64,000 nucleotides of DNA from Chelydra serpentina (lineage: Eukaryota; Chordata; Testudines; Chelydridae), in NCBI GenBank assembly GCA_037349315.1, contig JBAIAC010000059.1, forward strand, positions 14,106,501-14,170,500, given 5' to 3'. Positions 11,941-22,100 of this stretch are shown piece after piece. The notes under the pieces were generated by a model. It was not told the origin of the DNA and searched no databases. It worked only from the letters and a program-made list of their open reading frames with translations. Every line of letters begins with the position of its first letter. The stretch's first letter is position 1. The translations under genes were made by a program, and so were the position numbers.

Positions 11941-12585
11941 TATTATACCTAAAACTGAGATAAACTGCAGAGCCCCATCTCATAACAATGGCCCTACTCA
12001 CCCCCTTTTCCTCTTCAAACACAGGGATGGAAAGCCTACTGGGAGAAGTGAGAGAAGGCCATCATTCCCTCTTCCATGCCCTTGAAGGTCTATCTATGGG
12101 ATCAGGGATTCATTTGCTTGGAAGGGGCATGGTTGGAGAGGCTGTGCCTTGCTACACTATGAAATCAGTGCATTGAGAACTGACACAAAAATTAACACTG
12201 ATCAGTAATACTTTGTATCAGGCCTCTTCACACGTTGGAAACCCCTTGAAGGTAGCAGTGGGGGATTTGGGGGTCCTTGGCAGACAGGGCAGCTGGAGAG
12301 GCCCAGGGGGCCAGAGAAGGAACGTGACCAGACAAGACTTCCTCATGGATGGACCCAGACTCCAGCACATCCATGAGATATGGGGACCTAAACCCCTGTT
12401 TATTTATGTAAGCTTAAAAGGCAACGGTCACATGTGAACAGAAACAATATGACTGTAAAAATTACAACTTGAGCAGCAAACATATCCTAACATACAGCAA
12501 ATATGAAGGTTCCTGCTTCTGAGGCCTTATCATTATGTAGGTTTGTTTGTAATCCTGTTTCATGACAACTGTATCTTTTTTTAGG

Positions 12586-13010
12586 CCCTAGCCCAGTGGT
12601 TCTCAACCTGCAGCCCAATCAGCACACAGCTGCAGCCCATGTGACATCCTCAGGGCCATACAGGTAGTATTGTATGTGGCCCACAATGGTAAATAGGTTG
12701 AGAATCACTGCCCTAGCCCCTCTAGTCAAGAGACAGCTAACACCCTGAAGATAGCAGCAACTTAAAGGCTGGTGAGGATGTGACACTTCACTGTTTTATA
12801 TGTGGAAGGAATACAGATGACACCTACGTTTCCTGGGTTAAGGGAAAATATCCCATTGACGAAGGAATAGAAAATGCTGAGTGTGAGGGTGGTTTTATTT
12901 CTTCTGTGACTTTTAAAGCTGAAGAACAGAATAAAGAATGCAAGGTCCGATGTGAGGCTGATACTGAAGATGGACCATTAGAAAAAACATACATTTTAAA
13001 GCTTGGATGA
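12586..13010 (+). pseudogene. Terminal C1 exon remnant of pseudogene P
   Basis: Copy of gene A exon 50,768-51,081. After the acceptor TTTTTTTAG|GC and a few codons the exon is broken by a hAT MITE (12,594-12,710). It resumes at TCAAGAGA and is then open to TGA at 13,008-13,010, with matching blocks AGEDVT, HCFICGR, SWVKGKY, GFISSVTFK, KECKVRCE and YILKLG. The 3' flank also aligns with gene A and has a 24-base tandem repeat (CAGCGAAGAAGGTGGACATC, twice). The C-terminal half looks conserved, so the break may be fairly recent. Confidence 0.88.
12594..12710. mobile_element. hAT-type MITE
   Basis: Inverted ends CAGTGGTTCTCAACC and GGTTGAGAATCACTG, flanked by a perfect 8-bp target duplication CCCTAGCC (12,586-12,593 and 12,711-12,718). 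The same family is at 25,017-25,193. Confidence 0.92.
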
Positions 13011-14470
13011 TCTCCATTCAGCGAAGAAGGTGGACATCATACAGCGAAGAAGGTGGACATCAAACAGCAACTATATCCCTGACTTTCTAGGGTTTAATTA
13101 ACAGTAATTCTGTTCCTTTTAAACTTCTAACCAGAATGACAGTTATTATTAGACAGTGTACACATGCCATGGACAATTAGGGATGGGAGAACTGATTCTG
13201 ATATAATAAAAAATGACCTGAACCTCTGCCCAAAATCCAGACCCAGAAAGAGAGAAAGTTGGGAAGGAAATTTGATACACTGGTAGAGGGTCGCAGCAGA
13301 AATCTCAAGTTTGTATCTCAGCTGGGATCCATTTGTTGGACCTCCATGGTCCTCATCCTGACAGAGGTCCCAAATAAACCCTGGTTGGAATTCCTCTTGC
13401 CCCCTCCCCACCTTCCTTTGCTTGAAAATGTTGACCAAAAAAACCCATACCTTATTTTTGTCAAAAAACTGAAATATCTGGCCAAAATCCAGAATTTAAA
13501 TGTTTTGGGATTTGGCCAAATATTTCATTTCTGAAATGCTGCCAGAGTGCTTTATGGGAGCTGCAGTTTGGGTGCCTCTTGCTCCCATTCTCCTCTCTAG
13601 GCAAAGCTCACTGGTTGGACTACACTGGGGAGGGGAGGCAGTGCACCATGGTACTCTCATGGCAGCAGTGTATAATGGGAATTGAAGTATGGCTGGAGAA
13701 CCTGACCCGGAGAGAAAAATGGGAACACAAAGCACCTGAACTACAACTCCCAGGTGCCATCAAGATGGCATTTCAGAATCTAAATATTTTGGGTTTTTGC
13801 TAAAATATTGCAGTTTTCAGATGTTCTTTTGACAATATATTTATAAATAAACAAAACCTAAGTTTCCCCACAGAAAGCAGACACTTTTTGTGAAAAATGT
13901 TTTGTCAAACACGCAGTTTTCCATTAGAAAACAGTGTCAACACAAACTCTTTGACTAGCCCTAGTCCTGACTGAACAAGAAGAGCACACCAGCTAATACC
14001 ACTCTCTGCATTAGGTTCAGCTGCATCCAGATTGATGGCTGGAGTTACTATTATCCTTCCCAGCCACCCTGTTGTGTCATTTTTCCTTATTTTGTCTCTT
14101 TCCTCTCTCTTTTTTTTGTCTTCTGTTTTAAATGTTTGGCTTAGGTACACAAGGCATTTGATTTTGCAACACTGCTGCAATAAGAAAAGGCAAGCTAAAA
14201 TCAACACCTTAACACACACAGAAGAGTTTGCCAGGTCACAATAAGATTGTGTTGTGCCGGTAACTTCCTAGCAGCTAATTTGCAAGTGGGAAAGACACAA
14301 ACAAAAGCTGAAATTTCTGTCTTTTGCTTTCCTCAAATGTGTCTTGTTTTGTCTGAAAGGAACAGACCTCAACAGTTCATGGGTATTTATAAAGGATTCT
14401 TTCCCCCCCGCCCCTCTTTTTTTTTTTTAGAAATTTAGTATAATCTAAATAGACTAGCAAGAGATTTCTC
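13011..14470. other. Intergenic, old palindromic repeats
   Basis: Near 13,470-13,810 there are inverted AT-rich and 'CTACAACTCCCAGG'-type sequences, as found in old DNA transposons, but no clean ends. No coding signal. Confidence 0.4.
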
Positions 14471-14474
14471 TTTT

Positions 14475-14550
14475 TGTTGTGTGTTTGTACAGTGCCTAGC
14501 ACAATGGGTCCTGGTCCATGACTGAGGGTCCTAGGAACACAAATAATGAT
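14475..14550 (+). repeat. SINE/LINE2-like tail fragment
   Basis: The segment TGTACAGTGCCTAGCACAAT followed by GGGTCCTGGTCC resembles the conserved 3' tail shared by MIR/L2-type elements in amniotes. Short and old. Confidence 0.5.
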
Positions 14551-15425
14551 GTAATAGACACTGTCCAGTAAACATAAAATAAATAAGGGAGGTTGTTAAA
14601 CTGGAAGCGTTACTTTTTAAGTTTCAAATGCTTTAACATGTGAAATTAATAAGCTATTAAAATGCATTTGTTAGCTGGATGTTGCAATGGGAGCTTGTCT
14701 GCAGTAACAGATGCAAACCCAGAACCACAATTGTTTAATGTTGCATAAGGGAAAAAGGGTTTTGAAACAACTCTCTCTCTCCTGGGCCCAAAACACCTCT
14801 TTCTTCTCCATACAACACATAATCCAACATTCTCACTAAAAAACATATACAAACGTCATTTATACACCAAGAAATAGAAGACAGTAACTTTTCAGGTCAT
14901 TTGCAATTTGACTATATTAAATCACTGTAAAGCACAAACTATGACAATGACAAGTGGTAGAGAGTGAATGTTTACAAGGGCGTATATGGTTTCTGCCTAT
15001 ACCAAGAAGAAACATGCAGATTTATGATAGCTGCCCAGCTGCAGTAAACAGAGGATTGGAAAATAACATTGCAAATAAGCTGAATTTCATAAAAGGAATT
15101 TAATCAGCAATTTTTAAAGCAGTTTGTATTTTTTTTAAAGCAGCATTTTCTTTTACCACACCATAATATTTCTAGGTTCAATTTTTCCTCATGCTGCATA
15201 TTTGTTATTTTTACTGAAAGTGTTTCCGAGCAAGGACTTTGTCTTCTCACTGTAAAACATTTAGTGCTGCACAAAGATTGAAGTCAATGTGTTAATGCTT
15301 TGGAAACTTGGAAATACATTTACATTCTCTTCAGCATTCACTTAGATTGCAGTCTGGATAATAACAGTGAGGGTCTTTATATGTATAAAATATGTAAATA
15401 CGTAACAGTATTGTTATAGAGCTCT
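14551..15425. other. Non-coding, nothing recognised
   Basis: AT-rich intergenic sequence without coding potential or an identifiable repeat. Confidence 0.4.
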
Positions 15426-16629
15426 TACCTCCTCCTCTGGAGATGCAGGTCCTGCCTCGGTTTCCATTTTCTGCAGTAGTGGTTTCGCCCTCAAACCAAG
15501 CTGAGGTTCACCCTTCTGAAGTAGCAAAGTTCCAATAACAAACAGCCAGCCAGCCTAGTCACAAGAATCCAGCAAAACAAGCCACCTCCCTGTACTGGAA
15601 ACCCTGACCCCTGAAAGGAAGCAGATGCTAACCCTAGGCTTTCCACAAGCCCTGCTTCAGTACACAGGTCACCTTCTTCATCTCAAAAGCACTTGCCAAA
15701 CAAAGCCCCTCCAGTCCTCAAACAAAAATAAGACCCACCAACCCTATTCTCCTCTCCTTTGGCACATACTTTCTCTGACACACCTTTAGTCGCTGCCCAA
15801 GCTCCTTCTAGAGTCCAACCTGGAGAAACCCACGAGACCTGCCTGCTGTTTCTGAGTCTTTTACTGCTCTGAGGACAGGCTCCTTTCCTGGCACCCCAGG
15901 CACTCCTTCCCAGAATGCCTTGCTACTGCCTACAATTCCCATGGTCCTCTCTAGAAAGCCTTGGTTCTGGGCTGATCTGGGAATAGCACTATGCTGGGTC
16001 TCTAGCAAACAATGTTATAAGCATAAGTAGCGTTTCTAATGTTTTAGAATGGGTTATTTCTGACATTTTAACAAGTGTACAAATCACTGTCATAAGCTTT
16101 TTATTTAGGGATATATTTAGGCATATAGGCAGATGTTTGGGCTCTGGCTGGAGCCTGGGCTCTGGCAGAGGGGGTAGCGTTTGTTCCACAGGGGCTCCTC
16201 CCTACCTCTGTGGAGGACGCCATTTTGTTGAGCAAAATGCATCCTTTGCATAGTGTGATCTTCCAAGCATTGTATGTGTGAGCTCACACTGCATGGAGGA
16301 CGCCATTTTTCTCAACAAAATGGCAGATAAAGTCCATAGCAGCTCCCATTCCACCAGCATTGCCAGGGTGTGCATACATCCTACAAGAAAACAAAAGGCC
16401 TTTTCAGCTTTAACAGAAATGGTACTCGCAATCCTGTTGCCAGCCAATCTAGGGGTTCTCCTTGACTCTGCAGTTATGTCACAGTCACAGTGGACAGCTC
16501 ATCTAAGGTTTCTTCTGGACGCTACAGGAGCATTCCAGTTCTGGTCAGCCCATCCATGCTCTCTTACACACTCCAAAAGGAGCTTTCTCCTCTCTCTCAG
16601 TTTGAAAGGAACTCTCTCCTCTCTTCTCC
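15426..16629. other. Non-coding, possible LTR-derived sequence
   Basis: GC-richer block (15,430-16,010) with a texture like the solo LTRs at 43.3 and 45.2 kb, but I cannot find paired TG...CA ends or a target duplication. Around 16,200-16,320 the motif GGAGGACGCCATTTT occurs twice. No gene. Confidence 0.3.
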
Positions 16630-16754
16630 TAGGGTGACCAGATGTCCCGATTTTGTAGGGACAATCCCGATTATTGGGTCTTTTTCTTATATAGGCTCCT
16701 ATTACCCCCCACCCCCCTGTCCCGATTTTTCACATTTGCTGTATGGTCACCCTA
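16630..16754. mobile_element. hAT-type MITE, TAGGGTGACCAG family
   Basis: Ends TAGGGTGACCA / TGGTCACCCTA and a perfect 8-bp target duplication TCTTCTCC (16,622-16,629; 16,755-16,762). A second copy is at 56,305-56,427. Confidence 0.92.
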
Positions 16755-16762
16755 TCTTCTCC

Positions 16763-17430
16763 CCCCCTCCAAACAGGTACAAAGGGTCTGGCTGTAGAAA
16801 CTCAAGCACAGAGCCCTATGTCCTCACATTGCCACTTCATATACCTTGGATGCCTCCCTGCAGATGCAGTTTCTGTACACACTTTCTTACCAGTGTCCTT
16901 TATTATAGCATAATGCATGAAAACACAGCCAATAACACACCCTTCATGGGCTACCGAAATTGTGACTACAACTCTGGGCTTTACGACTACAATAATTCAT
17001 CTGAGGAAACTCAGACAGAAACAGGGCGGGGGGGGGGGCGGGAAACTGGAACACGTCTTATTTCTATAGGAGAGGTGGGGAAAGAGCTTTCCAGGGGGGG
17101 CAGTGACCTCCAATGCCTCCCCCTTAGCTACAGGGCTGATGTTTCTGTCTTCCTCCAACAGTCTGTGGGTGCACTAAGTGATAGGTATTATATACAGGAC
17201 ATTTTTAAAATAATTGCCATGCATCTTGGCTTTGGTAAAAATTCTAAGACTAATAGTAGTAAACCTTGGTTTCACATTTTAATCTATTTACAAATCATTG
17301 CCATGTAAATATCAGGAACAAATGATAATCGCCACAAGAGTGAGCTTTGTTTAGAGAAATCTTATACAGGAATATAATAATAATCAGATTTCTCCCCCTG
17401 ACTGGATGCAACCACCATTCTCCTCACACT
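16763..17430. other. Non-coding, nothing recognised
   Basis: An open frame runs across this region and the MITE to its left, but it has no domain and crosses transposon sequence, so it is not a gene. Confidence 0.4.
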
Positions 17431-17438
17431 ACCCAGGA

Positions 17439-18350
17439 CAGGCCTGCACAACTCGTAAAGCGGCGAGGGCCATATTACTCCAAAGAAAACAGCTGAGGGC
17501 CAAAACCCCCCGGGCATAGGAGCCAACTTCCGTCGGCTCCGCTGGGTGTGTCGGGAGCGGGGCCCTGCAACGTTGTCCGGCGTTGGGGGCGGAGCCCCGC
17601 AATGTCGGCCGGCGTCCGGGGCAAAGGTAAGTGCTTCGGTAATGGGTGCGGGGCTGGCGGGGAGCTGCCGGTGGGTGCTGAGCACCCACCAATTTTTCCC
17701 CATGGGTGCTCCAGCCCCAGAGCACCCATGGAGTCGGCGCCTATGCCCCCAGCCCCATGGAAACACCCTCCCCCCCCCCCCCCCAGCGCCGCCCGCCCCA
17801 CGGAAACAACCCCTCCTTCCCCAGCGCTGGGGAGTGGAAGCCTGTAGAGGGGGAAAGAAACAGCGCGCATAGGGTGACCAGATCACAGCAGTAAAATAGG
17901 ACCCGCTCCCTCCCCGCTCGGCCCCACTCTCACCCCCCTCTTCACTCCCCCAGGGGTCACTATATTACTGCACACAACAGTCAATCAATGCAGTTGTAGA
18001 TAAATCTCTGCATTATGCATTTTGTATAACTTTTATATGACTTTGTATTGAACCTTGGTAATATGTTATAGCAGGCCCCTAAGGTATAATTAAGGTAAAA
18101 GAAAAATGTCTTTTTGCTATAAGTAGAATAAGATCTCCCCCCCCCCTTTGTATTCAATTGCCCTGTTGAATGAATGAGGTGTGAATGAGGAAGGCGTGGA
18201 AGGCAGGCACCTCCAGACAGCTGCAACCCTTGCCTACTCACCCCCACGCGGGCTGCACAGTGAGCCCACCTACTCAAACCCCACGCGAGCCGCACAGTGA
18301 GCCCACGCAGGCCGCATGTGGCCCCCTGGGCCGCATGTTGTGCAGGCCTG
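17439..18350. mobile_element. hAT-type element, 912 bp, with nested MITEs
   Basis: Inverted ends CAGGCCTGCACAAC / GTTGTGCAGGCCTG with a perfect 8-bp duplication ACCCAGGA (17,431-17,438; 18,351-18,358). It contains another palindromic MITE (17,513-17,750) and a partial TAGGGTGACCAGAT end (17,874). It lies 0.7 kb upstream of gene A exon 1. The GC-rich frames on both strands are spurious. Confidence 0.9.
17513..17750. mobile_element. Nested MITE with GGCATAGG / CCTATGCC ends
   Basis: Left end GGCATAGGAGCC and right end GGCGCCTATGCC are inverted copies. The inside carries the inverted pair 'GGGTGCTCCAGCCCC / AGAGCACCC'. A relative is at 50,096-50,268. Confidence 0.7.
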
Positions 18351-18699
18351 ACCCAGGACATGGTGGTGGTAATCTCACCAAATGGTGTTGAAATTTCTGA
18401 TTGACACATATTTCTCAAACCAGTGAGTCTGAGGCATGTTAATATTCAAGAATAATGGACAGGTGCGCTGGGTTTTTTTGCAGGTGAGTGTACTTCAAGT
18501 ATTGAAGAAATGGTAACTAAATATCTGTTTATTCATATGTCTGCTTTGCCTGGTATGTAATTGGTGCATTATTTTTCCATAACAGCCTCCCACATTTTTT
18601 GAGCCATTTCTCTAGTTTTGGACTATTTTTCGTCTCCCAGAGAGAGGCTATCAGTAGCCTAGCAGCTACAAGCTTCCTTCATGTCTCCTTGGGTGACCC

Positions 18700-19047
18700 T
18701 TTCTGCCAGGTTTTACACTTTTGTCAGGGTAGGGATTTGGGCGATGGGGTGGGGAGGTGGAAGCTGGTTGGTCAGTGCTTTTAAAACCAAATAATTCCCA
18801 GCTTTTAGCGTTTGCGTGGCGGGGACACAGACACACCCGCAAAGCCAGAAGACGACTGGCGTTTCCTTGTACAAAGTACAAGCCATGCAGCCTGCCAGCT
18901 CCCGTCCCATCCCCAGGCACTGCGCCCTCCTCGGGGCTAAGAGAGAAAAGAAAAGCGAAACGACGTCCCTTTGCCGACCAGACTGACAGAGCTCAGCCGG
19001 CCGAGCAGAGCGCCCCGCGCCCCCCCGGGCTGGATCGGCCGCGGGCC
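18700..19047 (+). promoter_or_regulatory. Gene A promoter and 5' UTR region
   Basis: Distal part (18,700-18,790) resembles the regions upstream of gene B and pseudogene P. The proximal part is different: no TATATAG, but a purine-rich run GAAAAGAAAAGCGAAACGAC (18,945-18,964) that contains the IRF core AANNGAAA (AAGCGAAA, 18,953-18,960) and runs into GACGTC, a CRE half-palindrome, about 85 bases before the ATG. Interferon or CREB control is inference only. Confidence 0.5.
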
Positions 19048-19123
19048 ATGGCGCGGGCAGGGGGCTGCGCTGGGCAGCGGGGCCTGCTGCTCCTGGGTCT
19101 CGGCGGCGTGCTGCAGCTGGCAG
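19048..19123 (+). CDS. NCR3LG1: Gene A exon 1: signal peptide
   Basis: The ATG has a good Kozak context (GCCATGG). It encodes 25 residues with a basic start ([11 protein letters not shown]) and hydrophobic core [13 protein letters not shown], then exits in phase 1 at GCAG|GTGACC. The frame is open further upstream to 18,757, but that sequence is charged and does not resemble a leader, so the signal-peptide ATG is preferred. Joined to exon 2 the junction codon is GAA. The exon differs from gene B exon 1 in sequence although the position and phase agree. Confidence 0.8.
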
Positions 19124-22100
19124 GTGACCAAGCGCTCAGCCGGGGGCGGCCGGGAGGGGGATCAGATCCTCGGGCCACGGCCACGAGCTGCGGGCGGCCC
19201 CGCTACAGAATCGGGCCAAACTGCGGGTGCCGCCCGCCGGGCAAAGCGGGGGGGGGAGGGCGTGGGCCCAGTGTCACTGGCGTCCTGAGCCTGCAGCGGC
19301 ACCAGGAGCTGCGGGACTGGGGCCCTGCTCCCACCCGCGCACACCCTGGAGCGGGGCGGGCGGGTTTGAGGGGCTCCCCACTCTGGTTGCAGGGGTCACT
19401 TTGCCTGGCACAGCTGGTGGCTTGGGTTTAATTCTGCAACTGCTCCGTGTTCCGCTTCCCTGGCTGGGCCCGGCCTCCCCGGAGCGCCCTCGCCTCTGTT
19501 TACCGATCCGACCTGGCCTCTCCCTGGGGCTCAAGGGTTACCCTGCGCCTGGCTGTTGTTTAACCAGACGTTTAATATTTAACTCTCCAAGGGCCATTCG
19601 TTTCAGCTGTCACAGCTGGAGGCTGAGCGCGGTGGGGAGGTGGTGCTCGTGAGTCAGTGACAATCCCCGCTCTGACTGGTACCAGAGTGGTTCTTTTCAC
19701 TCTGTTTATTAATTAGGGTTATTCTCTCATGACAAGCGTTTGAATGTTAGGTCGAACATAATTAGATCTCAAGCGCCTGCCAGCCTAAAATTCCCCTGTA
19801 TTTTCAATGATGTAGCCTCTGCTGTGCTTCCTGTTTATACCCTAGAGTTGTGGTGCTGTGTGCTATTAGTCAGTTGTGATTAACCCCAGAGTTGGCCACA
19901 TGGTGAGCAAAGTGATTCCCCTCTATCGGTAGTTTGTACAATCAGCTGTTCTTAAATTAGTTAAAAACACATTGGGACTTATTTATATGAACTGCACTAT
20001 GTAAATGCAAGATCATTCTTTAAATGCAAAATTGACCTTATTTGAAGAGTGCTGCTCATATGATTGAGTCTCAGTGTTCTTTAACAAATTTTAGCACAGC
20101 TCATTGTGCACATTTTTTATTTATATATAAATAGAAAATAAGTTGGTTGGACTAGAGTCTGGGACAAGCTATAGCCACTTATACATCTACTCTTTTTAAG
20201 TAGGCAAGATCACATGAAGGATTGCAATATCAACACACTCGTGCTGGTCTGGTGCTGTGTTGACTGTTCAAGATGGAAACACTCAATTCAGAAAAACACA
20301 AACAGACAGATACTTTCTTCATATCTCCTTTCTAGTAGATTCAGGTTTTCTGACTACAATTTACCCTCCATGCCAGTGCATAGCACCATATTGGCTCACA
20401 TCACTACAGAAAGTATCATTAGGGAGGCTTGGTCTACGCTAGAGCTTACTTCAGTATAATGTATGTGAATAATCCACACCCCTGAGCAACGTAAGTTACA
20501 CCGACCTAAGTGCCAATGTGGACAGCGCTATGTTGGCAGGAGAGCTTCTCCCACTGACATAGCTACTACCTCTCGCAGAGATGGAGTTATTATGCCGACA
20601 GGAGCGCTCTCTTCTGGTAAGAACCGGTACACAGCTGACCATACTGGTAGGGGGCAGCTTCCCCGGGGCCTGGCAATTTAAAAGGGCCCAGGGCTCCCGG
20701 CAGCAGCCGGAGCCCCTGGCCCTTTAAATCGCTGCCAGAACCCTAGGGCTCCCGGCTGCTGCTACTGCTACCATGGAGCTCCGGCGGTGATTTAACGGGC
20801 CCAGGGCTCCTGGCCACCACTGCTGCAGCCACAGCCCCTTTAAATCACTGCCGGAGTCCTGGGGTAGTGCTGGTGGCAGCGGCTGGGAGCCCTAGCCCTT
20901 TAAATCGCCACAGGCTGCGCTGAAGGGCTGGCTGGGGGAGTCTGGCCCTTGCCCCTTCCACCCGAGGCCCTGCCCCTTCTGGTTGAGCCCCCTCCCCCCC
21001 CCCCTTCTCAGGACCCTGGCCACCCTGTGTACTGGTAAGTCCCTTAAGTTACTTTCACCCCTGGAACCAGTTATCAATGTAAATTTACGTTTTTAGAAAT
21101 TTCACCAAAATAAAGGATATATAGAATAAAACAAAGGAAAGTTTTGTAGCAATATAGACCCAAGCAAGACCCCAAATCTACTGAAATTTCAGGAAGTATA
21201 AATGACAAAATACTTGTGTTGCTAGACTATGGTGAAGCCTGTGCCAGAAACCCAAGTACAAGCCCTTAAGGGACTCTGGGTATGTACTCTTGTTGCTAAC
21301 CCATGCTGAAGGCCATGCCAACGTGTCTACACTCCACTGTTATCCATGCTAGCTAGATTAAAGCTACAACAGGTACGCTTACATGTGCTACAATCACATT
21401 TTTTAATTTGCAGTGCAGACATACCCTGCATGACCACTAAAAATAGGCTTGTAAAAGGATGCCAGCTATTCCTGTTTGACCAGATCCTTAGGGCTGGTTA
21501 TGCAGTAGCTATGGATAGGATAACACCTCACTGCCATGTAAACTGGGATTTATCCCACAGCAGTTGGCTCAGTGCAGAAACATCTCACCCCTTCTTCACA
21601 GAAGCAAGTTGGGGAATTGTTTGGGAAGAGGAGCTCACATAAATCAACTTTTTGCCTCTCTAATGAGCTCCCAATATCCCAGTCCCTCTCCATTACTTGG
21701 GCTGCAGTATTGCACAGCCACTTGTAGTATGGAGGATGGGACCAAGATTCCTGTATTCTAAAATATTTTTCTTTTGTTTTGTAATATCCTTCTACTTCAT
21801 CACCTCCTGTGGTTGTCAGCTCCCTTTCAGTGCTGTCAGCTGAAAGAGCTGCATTAGGGGAGACCATCCCTTTTAAAGTTCCTTTGGAGGCAGTGGGAAG
21901 AGAGAAGAAACCAACCCACCATCACACACATCATGGCGCTATAAATATGCATTGCCTTGCTGATATCCTACTTCCACCACTACCACCAGGGTGCAGGAAT
22001 CATTCTGCCTCTGGGTTGGGGTGCGGATGAATTAATTGGGCACCCATTCGGGAGGAGTTTCCCCCTCCACATCTGCTGAAGTTGCCTCCATAACTGTACA

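Noticed and set aside
16490..17308. A 272-codon + strand open frame
   Set aside because: It runs through a complete hAT MITE (16,630-16,754) with target duplications and has no recognisable domain.
17362..17894. Several Pro/Gly/Ala-rich frames on both strands
   Set aside because: All inside the 912-bp hAT element; they overlap each other and are composition artefacts.
18757..19047. N-terminal extension of gene A, since the frame is open from 18,757
   Set aside because: The added residues are charged and low in complexity, and the ATG at 19,048 has a good context and starts a normal signal peptide.
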